Below are positions 1 through 8,997 of a stretch of DNA of 40,110 nucleotides, one piece after another. Each line of letters starts with the position of its first letter. Position 1 is the first letter of the stretch. The notes beneath the pieces are model-generated. The model was not told the origin of the DNA and did not search any database. It saw only the letters and a program-made list of their open reading frames with translations. The stretch is taken from positions 1-40,110 of the forward strand of contig NZ_LGDE01000440.1 in assembly GCF_001279725.1 (NCBI RefSeq), written 5' to 3'. Position numbers and translations under genes: made by a program. The stretch is from Streptomyces sp. WM4235 (GTDB lineage Bacteria; Actinomycetota; Actinomycetes; Streptomycetales; Streptomycetaceae).

Positions 1-3
1 GGG

Positions 4-27
4 CCGGGGCGGCTGGGGCCGCCCCGG
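4..27 (-). terminator. Hairpin terminator after the first membrane-protein gene
   Basis: A 10-bp GC stem (CCGGGGCGGC at 4-13 with its complement at 18-27) closes a 4-nt loop. It lies 7 bases beyond the stop codon of the minus-strand gene ending at 35. There is no T tract, as is usual for Streptomyces terminators. Confidence 0.5.
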
Positions 28-34
28 GTGGGGG

Positions 35-673
35 TCAGCGTTGGACCTTGAGGACCTTGCCCAGGAAGTTGTCGGGGAGCAGGGTGTTGCACTGGAGTTC
101 CGCGGTCTTCGTCAGTGCGTCCTCGCGGCACACGTAGAAGTCCTTGTAAGCCAGTTGCAGGGCGTACGAACTCATCGCCAGCAGCAGTGCCAGCGACGCC
201 GTGACCAGGCCGCCGATCGCGGCCGTGCGCTGGGGGCCGGCTGCCGGGCCGAGGGCCGCCAGGCCGCCGGGGGCCGGCGTGGTGGCGGGTGCCGGGGTGG
301 TGGTCGGGGTCGCGGCGGTGGGGTCGGTGTCCGGGGACGCGGCCGGCTCGGCCGGGCGGCCGCGCAGGGCGGTGATGCCCCAGTACATGGCCAGCGCGCC
401 GAGGAGGAGCCCCACCGACGGGATTCCGAAGATCCCGAAGAAGAACCCCCACATGCCCGCCAGCAGGGCGTACCGGGCGCGCCGCTGGATCGGGTCGGTC
501 GGGTCCCAGCGGGCCGGACCGTCGGGGCCGGTCGGGTCCGAGCCCCGGTCCTGGTCCCGACCCTGGCCGGGGCCGCCACCGCGCGGCTGCCACGGCTGGT
601 CGGGCCGGCCCTCCGGGGGAGCCGCGAAGGGGTTGTCGTCGGTCGAGGGGTCGGGCTGACGGCGGTCCGGCAT
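35..673 (-). CDS. Hypothetical integral membrane protein with disordered N-terminus
   Basis: This 212-residue protein has a Pro/Gly/Asp-rich, probably disordered N-terminus (residues 1-65). A hydrophobic hairpin follows (about 69-102, one or two membrane helices), then a Pro/Thr/Ala linker (about 107-140). A further helix (about 150-172) leads to a short tail with two Cys (about 180 and 194) that could form a disulfide outside the membrane. No enzymatic motif is visible, and I do not recognise a function. It diverges from purN across about 235 bases. The ATG at 673 is the only sensible start, and the gene is complete, ending in TGA at 35-37. Membrane protein: fairly sure; role: unknown. Confidence 0.75.
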   Translation of the reverse strand: MPDRRQPDPSTDDNPFAAPPEGRPDQPWQPRGGGPGQGRDQDRGSDPTGPDGPARWDPTDPIQRRARYALLAGMWGFFFGIFGIPSVGLLLGALAMYWGITALRGRPAEPAASPDTDPTAATPTTTPAPATTPAPGGLAALGPAAGPQRTAAIGGLVTASLALLLAMSSYALQLAYKDFYVCREDALTKTAELQCNTLLPDNFLGKVLKVQR

Positions 674-907
674 CGAGTGCGTTACTTCCCCTGCTGTCGT
701 GCGGCCAAAGGCGTCGCGCCGCGTCGTTTGTGGCTTGTATGCCAGACGCTACCGCCCGGCCGTCCCCCCGTCCCTCGGGGGCGGTCCGGTGTGCCGGTAT
801 CGTTGCAGGCGGTCGGTGGCTTCGTATGGTTCCCCGTATACCGGTGCCCCGTAGTTTCATACGATCGCACAAGACGAACGCCGTATTCACGTGAGAAAGG
901 GCCGTAC

Positions 908-1531
908 ATGGCCGCCTCCCGCCTGGTCGTGCTGGTCTCAGGTTCCGGCACCAACCTCCAGGCCCTGCTCGACGCCATCGACGCCCACCCCGAAGGCCCG
1001 GAGGGCTTCGGTGCCCGCGTGGTCGCCGTCGGGGCCGACCGAGACGGCATCGCCGGGTTGGAGCGTGCCGAGAAGGCCGGGATCCCCACCTTCGTGTGCC
1101 CGGTCAAGGCGTACGCCACCCGCTCGGAGTGGGACGTCGCCCTCACCGAGGCGACCGCCGCCCACGCCCCGGACCTGGTCGTCTCGGCCGGGTTCATGAA
1201 GATCGTGGGTCAGGAGTTCATCGACCGCTTCGGCGGCCGGTTCATCAACACCCATCCCGCGCTGCTCCCCGCGTTCCCCGGCGCGCACGGCGTGCGCGAC
1301 GCCCTCGCCTACGGCGCGAAGGTCACCGGCTGCACGGTCCACTTCGTGGACGGCGGCGTCGACACCGGTCCGATCATCGCCCAGGGTGTCGTCGAGATCC
1401 GGGACGGGGAAGACGAAGCCGCTCTCCATGAGCGCATCAAGGAAGTCGAGCGCACGCTGCTCGTCGACGTCGTGGGGCGCCTGGCCCGGCACGGCTACCG
1501 CATTGAGGGACGAAAGGTAACAATCCAGTGA
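908..1531 (+). CDS. purN: Phosphoribosylglycinamide formyltransferase (GART)
   Basis: Cytoplasmic enzyme that transfers a formyl group from 10-formyl-THF to GAR, the third step of purine synthesis. The 207-residue product has the family's usual length. It carries the phosphate-binding SGSGTN loop (11-16), the catalytic segment INTHPALLP with N114 and H116, and the [12 protein letters not shown] motif with the catalytic Asp (D152). I start it at ATG 908 because GAGAAAGG (893-900) is a good ribosome-binding site and homology begins there. The frame stays open far upstream, but that part is low-complexity shadow. It overlaps purH by 4 bp (GTGA), so the two are probably translationally coupled. 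Confidence 0.96.
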   Translation: MAASRLVVLVSGSGTNLQALLDAIDAHPEGPEGFGARVVAVGADRDGIAGLERAEKAGIPTFVCPVKAYATRSEWDVALTEATAAHAPDLVVSAGFMKIVGQEFIDRFGGRFINTHPALLPAFPGAHGVRDALAYGAKVTGCTVHFVDGGVDTGPIIAQGVVEIRDGEDEAALHERIKEVERTLLVDVVGRLARHGYRIEGRKVTIQ

Positions 1532-3132
1532 CCGCCGCAGACAGCAGCAGCAACGACCCGACCACGACCCAGCGGCCGATCCGTCGTGCGCTCATCAGCG
1601 TCTACGACAAGACGGGACTGGAAGACCTGGCCCGCGGCCTGCACGAGGCGGGCGTCGCGCTCGTCTCGACCGGCTCCACCGCCTCGAAGATCGCCGCGGC
1701 CGGTGTGCCCGTCACCAAGGTCGAGGAGCTCACCGGCTTCCCCGAGTGCCTCGACGGCCGCGTCAAGACCCTGCACCCGCGCGTGCACGCCGGCATCCTC
1801 GCCGACCTGCGGCTGGAGGACCACCGCAACCAGCTGGCCGAGCTGGGCGTCGAGCCGTTCGACCTGGTGATCGTCAACCTCTACCCCTTCCTGGCGACCG
1901 TCCAGTCGGGCGCGACCCCGGACGAGTGCGTCGAGCAGATCGACATCGGCGGTCCGTCGATGGTCCGTGCAGCGGCCAAGAACCACCCGTCCGTCGCCGT
2001 GGTCACCAGCCCCGAGCGCTACGCCGACGTCCTCACCGCGGCCCGGGGCGGCGGCTTCGACCTGACCGCCCGCAAGCGGCTCGCGGCCGAGGCCTTCCAG
2101 CACACCGCGGCCTACGACGTGGCCGTCGCGTCCTGGTTCACGAACGCCTACGCCCCGGAGCCCGAGGCCGTCCTGCCCGAGTTCCTGGCCGAGGCCTGGG
2201 AGCGCAAGTCGACCCTGCGCTACGGCGAGAACCCCCACCAGGCCGCCGCCCTCTACACCGACGGCCGGCCGGGCGGGCTCGCCAACGCCGAGCAGCTGCA
2301 CGGCAAGGAGATGTCCTTCAACAACTACGTGGACACCGAGGCCGCGCGCCGCGCCGCCCACGACCACGAAGAGCCCTGCGTCGCGATCATCAAGCACGCC
2401 AACCCGTGCGGCATCGCCGTCGACAAGGACGTGGCCGCCGCCCACCGCAAGGCGCACGCCTGCGACCCGCTGTCCGCCTTCGGCGGCGTCATCGCCGTCA
2501 ACCGCCCGGTGACCGTCGAGCTCGCCGAGCAGGTCTCGGAGATCTTCACCGAGGTCATCGCCGCCCCCGACTACGAGGCCGGCGCGGTCGAGATCCTGGC
2601 GAAGAAGAAGAACATCCGGATCCTGAAGGTGGCCGGCTCCCCGCACCAGCCGGGCGACCTCAAGCTCATCTCCGGCGGCGCGCTGCTCCAGCAGAGCGAC
2701 ACGTTCGCCGAGGGAGCGGGCCGGGCCGAGGGTGACGACCCGGCCAACTGGACCCTCGCCACCGGCGAGGCGCTCTCCGCCGACGAGCTCGCCGAGCTGT
2801 CCTTCGCGTGGAAGGCCTGCCGCGCCGTCAAGTCCAACGCGATCCTGCTCGCCAAGGACGGCGCCTCGGTCGGCGTCGGCATGGGACAGGTCAACCGGGT
2901 CGACTCCGCGAAGCTCGCCGTCGAGCGGGCCGGCGCCGAGCGCGCTCGCGGCTCGTACGCCGCGTCCGACGCCTTCTTCCCCTTCCCCGACGGGCTGGAG
3001 ATCCTGACCGCCGCGGGCATCAAGGCCGTGGCCCAGCCGGGCGGTTCGATGCGTGACGAGCTGGTCATCGAGGCCGCCAAGGCCGCGGGCGTGACGATGT
3101 ACTTCACCGGTACCCGTCACTTCTTCCACTGA
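1528..3132 (+). CDS. purH: Bifunctional AICAR transformylase / IMP cyclohydrolase
   Basis: Catalyses the last two steps to IMP: formylation of AICAR from 10-formyl-THF, then ring closure. The 534-residue protein begins with the IMP cyclohydrolase (MGS-like) domain (about 20-160), including [12 protein letters not shown] (80-91). The AICAR transformylase domain follows, with RYGENPHQ (about 232-239) and the catalytic Lys-His of IIKHANPCG (about 288-296). The GTG start at 1528 overlaps the purN stop. The gene is intact and ends in TGA at 3130-3132. Its terminator now lies 1.45 kb away because an insertion sequence landed 3 bases past the stop codon. Confidence 0.97.
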   Translation: MTAADSSSNDPTTTQRPIRRALISVYDKTGLEDLARGLHEAGVALVSTGSTASKIAAAGVPVTKVEELTGFPECLDGRVKTLHPRVHAGILADLRLEDHRNQLAELGVEPFDLVIVNLYPFLATVQSGATPDECVEQIDIGGPSMVRAAAKNHPSVAVVTSPERYADVLTAARGGGFDLTARKRLAAEAFQHTAAYDVAVASWFTNAYAPEPEAVLPEFLAEAWERKSTLRYGENPHQAAALYTDGRPGGLANAEQLHGKEMSFNNYVDTEAARRAAHDHEEPCVAIIKHANPCGIAVDKDVAAAHRKAHACDPLSAFGGVIAVNRPVTVELAEQVSEIFTEVIAAPDYEAGAVEILAKKKNIRILKVAGSPHQPGDLKLISGGALLQQSDTFAEGAGRAEGDDPANWTLATGEALSADELAELSFAWKACRAVKSNAILLAKDGASVGVGMGQVNRVDSAKLAVERAGAERARGSYAASDAFFPFPDGLEILTAAGIKAVAQPGGSMRDELVIEAAKAAGVTMYFTGTRHFFH

Positions 3133-3134
3133 CC

Positions 3135-3145
3135 GGACCCCGTCC
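3135..3145 (+). repeat. Left target-site duplication of the IS element
   Basis: GGACCCCGTCC occurs here and again at 4566-4576, flanking the transposase gene. Eleven bases fits the 9-13 bp duplications of IS4-family elements. The two copies differ on both outer sides, so the repeat is exactly 11 bp. Its last two bases overlap the left inverted repeat as I align it. Confidence 0.8.
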
Positions 3146-3160
3146 AATGCCGTTGTTTGA
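3144..3160 (+). repeat. Left terminal inverted repeat of the IS
   Basis: CCAATGCCGTTGTTTGA, perfectly complementary to 4545-4561. Similarity stops abruptly after 17 bases (GCAC here, CTCA on the other end). Confidence 0.85.
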
Positions 3161-3211
3161 GCACCGCAAGTAGTTTCCCGTGGTCGGAGTGACGTGTTGT
3201 CGGTGTGATCG

Positions 3212-4543
3212 TTGTGTCGGGTATGCATCCGTGGGTGGGGTTTGACGGCCGGGCTGGTTGCTGAGGCGTTGGCCGAGTGCGGGGTGCGCGACAAGAAGCC
3301 GGGGGCGTTGCCGGCCGGGTTCATGGTCTATTTCACGCTGGCGCTGGCACTGTTCCAGCAGGACTCCTACGACGACGTCGCGGAGAACCTGACCGGTGCG
3401 ATAGCCGGGATGGGCGGGCAGATCCCGAACAGGGCGTCATTTACCCGGGCCCGGCAGCGGTTGGGGCCCGAGGTCTTGGAGTTCGTGTTCCGCTCTCTGG
3501 CCGGCGCACTGGCCCCGGACAATCTCGCGGGGGCGTTTTATCGGGGAATGCGGCTGGCCGCGGTGGACGGGTGTGTGCTGGACGCACCGGACACGACTGC
3601 CAATCGGAACGCGTTCGGCGGACCGGTCAAAGGCGGCCAGAACGCGGGGTTTCCGCAGGTGCGGGTGGTGACGCTGACCGAGTGCGGCACCCACGCGCAG
3701 ATCGACGCCGCGGTGGGCGGGTTCAACGGCGGCGAGCGGGAGCTGGCGATCGGGCTGGTGGGCTCGGCACGCGGGATGCTGGTCATCATGGACCGTGGCT
3801 TCCCCGGGGTCGAGTTATGGAAGGCCTATCTCGAGGCCGGGGCGCATCTGCTGATCCGGGCGCGTTCCCCGGTGGCGCAGAGGCCGGTCGAGCACCTTGC
3901 TGACGGCACCTACCTGGGAAGGATGAGCCTGGGCGGACAGCGGGCCTCCCATCCCGGCGGGGTGCTGGTCCGGGTGATCGAGTATCAGGTCGACGGCGGG
4001 GAGACGGTCAGACTGCTGACGGACCTGCTCGACCCGGACGCGTATCCGGCGGCGGAACTGGCAGCCCTCTACCATCGCAGGTGGGAGGCGGAATCGGCGT
4101 TTCGCCAGATCAAGACCTTCCAGCGAGGGCCAGCCGAAGTCCTGCGCTCTGGTGACCCCGGCCTGGTCCGACAGGAGGTCTGGGCGCACCTGGTCGTGCA
4201 TCACTGCCTCACGCAGGTCATCATGCATCTGGCTGGCGACAGCGGGATCGAGCCGGACCGAGTCTCGTTCGTCAAAGTCCTCAAGCACACCCGGCGCAGC
4301 GTGGTCCGGCAGAGCGCGAACACACCCAAAAAGATCAAGTATTTCCTCGCCGTGCTCGCGACGAAAGTGCACCGCAAACTCGACAACGGCCTCCGACGCC
4401 TTCGCGAGGCAGACCGGCACCTCAAGCGGCCGGACTCGAAATACTCATCGAAGCACTCCTATTGCATGAGTGCCAAGGACCGGCAGCCGACTCGACGGGT
4501 TCCTACCAAGGTGATCACGCTGCAACCTTCGATAGTTCAGTGA
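3212..4543 (+). CDS. IS4-family transposase (DDE)
   Basis: DDE transposase, 443 residues, that moves the surrounding element. Residues about 11-80 match the IS4 N-terminal domain (MVYFTLALALFQQDSYDDV, 38-56). Catalytic residues read as D119 (AAVDGCVLDAP), D194 (VIMDRGFPG) and E294, and YHRRWEAESAFRQIK (287-301) fits the IS4 Y-(2)-R-(3)-E-(6)-K signature exactly. The only early in-frame starts are TTG codons (3212, 3242), with a stop at 3206-3208. A GTG-started reading in another frame begins at 3204 and would join with a one-base shift, so the true N-terminus is unsure. Codon use is less GC-biased than in neighbours, fitting foreign DNA. Confidence 0.93.
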   Translation: MCRVCIRGWGLTAGLVAEALAECGVRDKKPGALPAGFMVYFTLALALFQQDSYDDVAENLTGAIAGMGGQIPNRASFTRARQRLGPEVLEFVFRSLAGALAPDNLAGAFYRGMRLAAVDGCVLDAPDTTANRNAFGGPVKGGQNAGFPQVRVVTLTECGTHAQIDAAVGGFNGGERELAIGLVGSARGMLVIMDRGFPGVELWKAYLEAGAHLLIRARSPVAQRPVEHLADGTYLGRMSLGGQRASHPGGVLVRVIEYQVDGGETVRLLTDLLDPDAYPAAELAALYHRRWEAESAFRQIKTFQRGPAEVLRSGDPGLVRQEVWAHLVVHHCLTQVIMHLAGDSGIEPDRVSFVKVLKHTRRSVVRQSANTPKKIKYFLAVLATKVHRKLDNGLRRLREADRHLKRPDSKYSSKHSYCMSAKDRQPTRRVPTKVITLQPSIVQ

Positions 4544-4544
4544 G

Positions 4545-4561
4545 TCAAACAACGGCATTGG
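4545..4561 (+). repeat. Right terminal inverted repeat of the IS
   Basis: TCAAACAACGGCATTGG is the exact complement of 3144-3160. It starts one base after the transposase stop codon, so the coding region runs up to the end of the element. Confidence 0.85.
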
Positions 4562-4565
4562 GTTG

Positions 4566-4576
4566 GGACCCCGTCC
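4566..4576 (+). repeat. Right target-site duplication of the IS element
   Basis: GGACCCCGTCC, identical to 3135-3145. It is followed directly by the original purH downstream sequence and terminator. Confidence 0.8.
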
Positions 4577-4582
4577 GCACAT

Positions 4583-4622
4583 GACGAAGGCCGCGTCCCC
4601 GGAAGGGGGCGCGGCCTTCGTC
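4583..4622. terminator. Bidirectional terminator originally ending purH
   Basis: A perfect 13-bp stem (GACGAAGGCCGCG at 4583-4595 with its complement at 4610-4622) has a 14-nt loop, and GCAC/GTGC extends it past a two-base bulge. It sits between convergent genes and serves the minus-strand gene ending at 4635. Before the IS insertion it would have lain about 40 bases after the purH stop. Confidence 0.85.
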
Positions 4623-4634
4623 GTGCGGTGTGCG

Positions 4635-5228
4635 TCAGACGTTGCGCTGACGGTTGAACCAGGCCGAGCCGTCGGACTTGGCGACGAACACGATGACGAG
4701 GATCAGCAGCACCAGGTGCACGAGGCTGAGCGGGAAGAACGGGTACAGGCTCAGGGCGATGCCCAGACCGGCGTAGACCATGATGCCGATGCGGGCACCG
4801 TTGCCGCCCTTGCCGCACTGGATGCCCAGCACGATGGACGCGACCAGGTAGACCACGGCCAGGGCGATGAGCCCGTACAGCACGCCGGAGCCCAGCTTGG
4901 CCATGTCCTCGAACTGCGCGTTGCCCTGGAGGTCGGGCTCCTGCTTCAGTCGCTCGATCAGGGCGATGGCGGCGAAGAGCACGCCGACGCCGACGACCTG
5001 GAGACCGGCGATCACGTACAGCATGACGCGGGCGGCCTTCACGCCACCGGGCATCGTCTGCGGAACGCCCGGGTAGCCGCCCGGGTAGGCCGGGGCGCCG
5101 CCCGGGTATCCGTAGCCGCCCTGGGGCGGGACGCCCTGCGGGGCCTGCTGCGGGTAGCCGTAGCCGGGCTGGCCCTGCGGCGGCTGCTGCTGCTGTCCGT
5201 ACGGGTTGTTCGGGTCGCCGAAGCTCAT
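4635..5228 (-). CDS. Hypothetical membrane protein with Pro/Gly/Gln/Tyr-rich N-terminus
   Basis: A 197-residue protein. Residues 1-60 form a repetitive Pro/Gly/Gln/Tyr tail (PQGQPGYGYPQQ type) of the kind many actinobacterial membrane proteins carry on the cytoplasmic side. After it come about four hydrophobic segments, near residues 69-91, 115-137, 145-165 and 167-186. No catalytic motif is visible and the function is unknown. I start it at ATG 5228, 7 bases after GGAGGAAC. The frame is open for another 60 codons upstream, but those lack gene-like composition. It is divergent from folD and shares the purH terminator. Confidence 0.8.
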   Translation of the reverse strand: MSFGDPNNPYGQQQQPPQGQPGYGYPQQAPQGVPPQGGYGYPGGAPAYPGGYPGVPQTMPGGVKAARVMLYVIAGLQVVGVGVLFAAIALIERLKQEPDLQGNAQFEDMAKLGSGVLYGLIALAVVYLVASIVLGIQCGKGGNGARIGIMVYAGLGIALSLYPFFPLSLVHLVLLILVIVFVAKSDGSAWFNRQRNV

Positions 5229-5495
5229 CTTGGGGTGTTCCTCCGTGGAAGTGCGGGGACGCACGGCACTATCGGAGGAACTCTGCACTTCTCTGCGGTC
5301 CGCCCCCCGGCACTGCCCGCGGCACTCATTGCCCGTCATCGTGGTCCGGTCGACCCCGCGTTGTCCAGCCGGGGCGCGAGCGGCGTGCCACTTGTTGTGC
5401 AAGTGCAATGAACCATGTCACCCGCGTACACCCGGCGGTCCACCGGAGACCCCTTGACTGGAACCGGGGCCACTCCATCCGGGAGGATGGGGGGC

Positions 5496-6356
5496 ATGAC
5501 CGCCCAGATTCTCGATGGCAAGGCCACCGCAGCCGCGATCAAGTCCGAACTGACCGCCCGCGTGGCGGCGCTGAAGGCCCGGGGCATCACCCCCGGCCTC
5601 GGCACCCTGCTGGTCGGTGACGATCCGGGCAGCCGCTGGTACGTCAACGGCAAGCACAAGGACTGCGCCGAGGTCGGCATCGCCTCCATCCAGCGTGAAC
5701 TGCCCGCGACGGCCTCCCAGGAGGACATCGAGGAGGTCGTGCGGGAACTCAACGCCAACCCCGAGTGCACCGGCTACATCGTGCAACTCCCGCTCCCCAA
5801 GGGCATCGACACCAACCGCGTCCTGGAACTGATGGACCCGACCAAGGACGCCGACGGCCTGCACCCCATGTCGCTCGGCCGGCTCGTGCTGAACGAGCCG
5901 GGCCCGCTGCCCTGCACCCCGTACGGGATCGTCGAGCTGCTCCGCCACCACGGGGTCGAGATCAACGGCGCGCACGTCGTGGTCCTGGGTCGAGGCATCA
6001 CCGTGGGCCGCTCGATCGGCCTGCTCCTGACCCGCAAGTCCGAGAACGCGACCGTGACCCTGTGCCACACCGGCACGCGCGACCTGTCCGGGCTGCTGCG
6101 CCAGGCCGACATCGTCGTCGCGGCGGCCGGTGTCCCGCACCTGGTCAAGCCGGAGGACGTGAAGCCGGGCGCGGCCGTCCTCGACGTCGGCGTGAGCCGC
6201 GACGAGAACGGGAAGATCGTCGGCGACGTGCACCCCGGTGTCGCCGAGGTGGCCGGCTGGATCTCGCCGAACCCGGGCGGTGTCGGCCCGATGACCCGCG
6301 CCCAGCTGCTCGTCAACGTCGTCGAGGCGGCGGAGCGGACGACCAGTGCGGGCTGA
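5496..6356 (+). CDS. folD: Methylene-THF dehydrogenase / methenyl-THF cyclohydrolase
   Basis: Bifunctional cytoplasmic enzyme that interconverts 5,10-methylene-THF and 10-formyl-THF, the donor used by purN and purH nearby. The 286-residue protein is of normal length. It has the active-site Tyr-Lys of [10 protein letters not shown] (Y49, K53), [10 protein letters not shown] (about 95-104), the DADGLHP substrate loop, [11 protein letters not shown], the NADP-binding turn [12 protein letters not shown] and the C-terminal [15 protein letters not shown] chose ATG 5496, preceded by GGGAGG (5481-5486), although the frame is open from 5415. It overlaps the next gene by 11 bases, suggesting coupling. 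Confidence 0.96.
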   Translation: MTAQILDGKATAAAIKSELTARVAALKARGITPGLGTLLVGDDPGSRWYVNGKHKDCAEVGIASIQRELPATASQEDIEEVVRELNANPECTGYIVQLPLPKGIDTNRVLELMDPTKDADGLHPMSLGRLVLNEPGPLPCTPYGIVELLRHHGVEINGAHVVVLGRGITVGRSIGLLLTRKSENATVTLCHTGTRDLSGLLRQADIVVAAAGVPHLVKPEDVKPGAAVLDVGVSRDENGKIVGDVHPGVAEVAGWISPNPGGVGPMTRAQLLVNVVEAAERTTSAG

Positions 6357-6999
6357 GCGCGACACGGAACCGGCGGAACCGGCGGAGGCCCCGGCGCCGA
6401 GGGCGCCCGAGGGCGCCGTCGAGCCGACGAAGGGGCGGCAGCCGCAGCCGCTCCCCGTCGAGAGCGACGCGGGCGACGCGGCCGACGCGGCCGACGCGGC
6501 CGAGCCGGCCGAGCCGGTCGAGGCAGACGCCGCGGGTGACGAGAGCGACGCGGGCGACGCGGGCGAGGTCGCGGGCGAGGTCGACGGCGAGGGGCCGGAG
6601 GCGGCGGGGGCGAAGTCCCGTCGCTTCCCCTCCGTCACCCGGGACACCGCACGCCCCGAGGGCGGCGGCCGGGCCGCGCCCGGGGGCGCGCCCGCCCCGG
6701 CGCGTCAGTGGCCGATGCTCAGCGTGCTGGCCGCCACCGCGATCGGGCTGCTCACCACGGCGATCGGGTACCCGCGCGTCGGGTGCCTGATCATCGGGGC
6801 CGCGCTGATCGCGGGAGCGGTCATGCGCTGGATACTGCCGTCGGTGGGCATGCTCGCCGTGCGGTCCCGGTTCACGGACATGGTCACGTACGGGCTGCTG
6901 GGGGCGTCGATCATCCTGCTCGCGCTGGTCGTGCAAGCCCCCAAGGCGTGGCTGGAGATCCCCTTCCTGACCGACGTGGTCCGCTTCACCGTGCGCTAG
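6346..6999 (+). CDS. DUF3017-type membrane protein with acidic repeat N-terminus
   Basis: A 217-residue protein. About 120 N-terminal residues are acidic Ala/Asp/Glu low complexity, including an ADA-type tandem repeat. They are followed by about three hydrophobic segments (near 124-145, 146-166 and 180-200), the region conserved as DUF3017. The position between folD and mdh is the standard Streptomyces arrangement. The function is unknown. The GTG at 6346 overlaps the folD stop by 11 bases, so translation is likely coupled. The family call rests on context and topology rather than on a search. Confidence 0.8.
   Translation: MRAERDTEPAEPAEAPAPRAPEGAVEPTKGRQPQPLPVESDAGDAADAADAAEPAEPVEADAAGDESDAGDAGEVAGEVDGEGPEAAGAKSRRFPSVTRDTARPEGGGRAAPGGAPAPARQWPMLSVLAATAIGLLTTAIGYPRVGCLIIGAALIAGAVMRWILPSVGMLAVRSRFTDMVTYGLLGASIILLALVVQAPKAWLEIPFLTDVVRFTVR
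6466..6518 (+). repeat. 9-bp coding tandem repeat (GACGCGGCC type)
   Basis: About six imperfect copies of GACGCGGCC/GAGCCGGCC encode a run of Ala-Asp-Ala and Ala-Glu-Pro in the N-terminus of the DUF3017 protein. A second short GACGCGGGC block follows near 6547. Such repeats can change length by slippage without breaking the frame. Confidence 0.75.
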
Positions 7000-8380
<1,381 letters not shown>

Positions 8381-8398
8381 TCGAACCCGTACGCACGG

Positions 8399-8434
8399 CG
8401 AAGCGCCCCGGCCACACCAGGCCGGGGCGCTTCG
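8399..8434. terminator. mdh terminator
   Basis: A perfect 15-bp stem (CGAAGCGCCCCGGCC, 8399-8413) closes a 6-nt loop. It lies 19 bases after the mdh stop and faces the convergent gene ending at 8454, so it probably works in both directions. Confidence 0.88.
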
Positions 8435-8453
8435 GCGTTCGTACGGGGCGGGC

Positions 8454-8957
8454 TCAGTGCTTGAACATGCCCGGGGTGTAGTGCCCCGGCGCGAGGCGAC
8501 AGGTCACGCCGAACCGGTTCCAGGCGTTGATCGCCGTGATCACGGCGATCAACTGGGCCAGTTCGGTCTCGTCGAACAGCTCGGCCGCCTTCCCGTACAC
8601 CGCGTCCGGCACGAACCCGTCCGTCAGGACGGTCACCGCCTCGGTCAGCTCGATCGCCGCCAGCTCCCGCTCGGTGTAGAAGTGCCGGGACTCCTCCCAG
8701 GCGCCGAGCTGGATCAGCCGCTCGACGCTCTCGCCGGCGGCCAGCGCGTCCTTGGTGTGCATGTCCAGGCAGAACGCGCAGTGGTTGATCTGCGAGGCGC
8801 GCACCTTGACCAGCTCGACCAGCGTCGGGTCCAGGCCCTTGCGGGCTGCGACCTCCAGGGACACCAGGGCCTTGTACACGTCGGGGACCAGCTTGGCCCA
8901 CTGGAGGCGGGCGGGGTGCTCGGGGGCGTACGCGGGGGTTTCGTTCGTCGTCGTCAT
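8454..8957 (-). CDS. AhpD-like carboxymuconolactone decarboxylase family protein
   Basis: A 167-residue all-alpha protein of the AhpD/CMD superfamily. It carries the redox signature C60-A-F-C63-L-D-M-H67, the CxxCxxxH site of alkylhydroperoxidase-type members. This points to thiol-dependent peroxide reduction rather than a true decarboxylase, though substrates cannot be read from sequence. I start it at ATG 8957, preceded by GGTGGAG on the minus strand; the open frame above it overlaps the divergent gene. Only 40 bases separate it from the MocR-type regulator, which makes it the likely target of that regulator. Confidence 0.88.
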   Translation of the reverse strand: MTTTNETPAYAPEHPARLQWAKLVPDVYKALVSLEVAARKGLDPTLVELVKVRASQINHCAFCLDMHTKDALAAGESVERLIQLGAWEESRHFYTERELAAIELTEAVTVLTDGFVPDAVYGKAAELFDETELAQLIAVITAINAWNRFGVTCRLAPGHYTPGMFKH

Positions 8958-8997
8958 GGCTCCACCGTAGGAGCCCGGCGGCCCGCCGATATGGTCC

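Larger units (their letters stand above)
3146..4565 (+). mobile_element. IS4-family insertion sequence, about 1.42 kb, complete
   Basis: The element is bounded by inverted repeats CCAATGCCGTTGTTTGA (3144-3160) and its exact complement (4545-4561), 17 of 17 matched. It is flanked by an 11-bp direct repeat, GGACCCCGTCC (3135-3145 and 4566-4576). It carries one full-length transposase gene. Removing the element and one repeat copy restores the purH stop, a short spacer and a strong terminator. The ends are slightly asymmetric: the left repeat abuts the inverted repeat (with a 2-base overlap), but four bases (GTTG) separate the right inverted repeat from the right direct repeat. The boundaries given follow the direct repeats. 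Perfect ends and an intact gene suggest a recent insertion. Confidence 0.88.

Noticed and set aside
822..864. Inverted repeat TCGTATG / CATACGA upstream of purN as a purine operator
   Set aside because: The arms are only 7 bases with a 29-base spacer, and no known Streptomyces purine repressor site matches. Chance is a fair explanation.
5389..5405. CACTTG / CAAGTG palindrome between the membrane-protein gene and folD as an operator
   Set aside because: Only 6-base arms and no second copy. It is too weak to claim.
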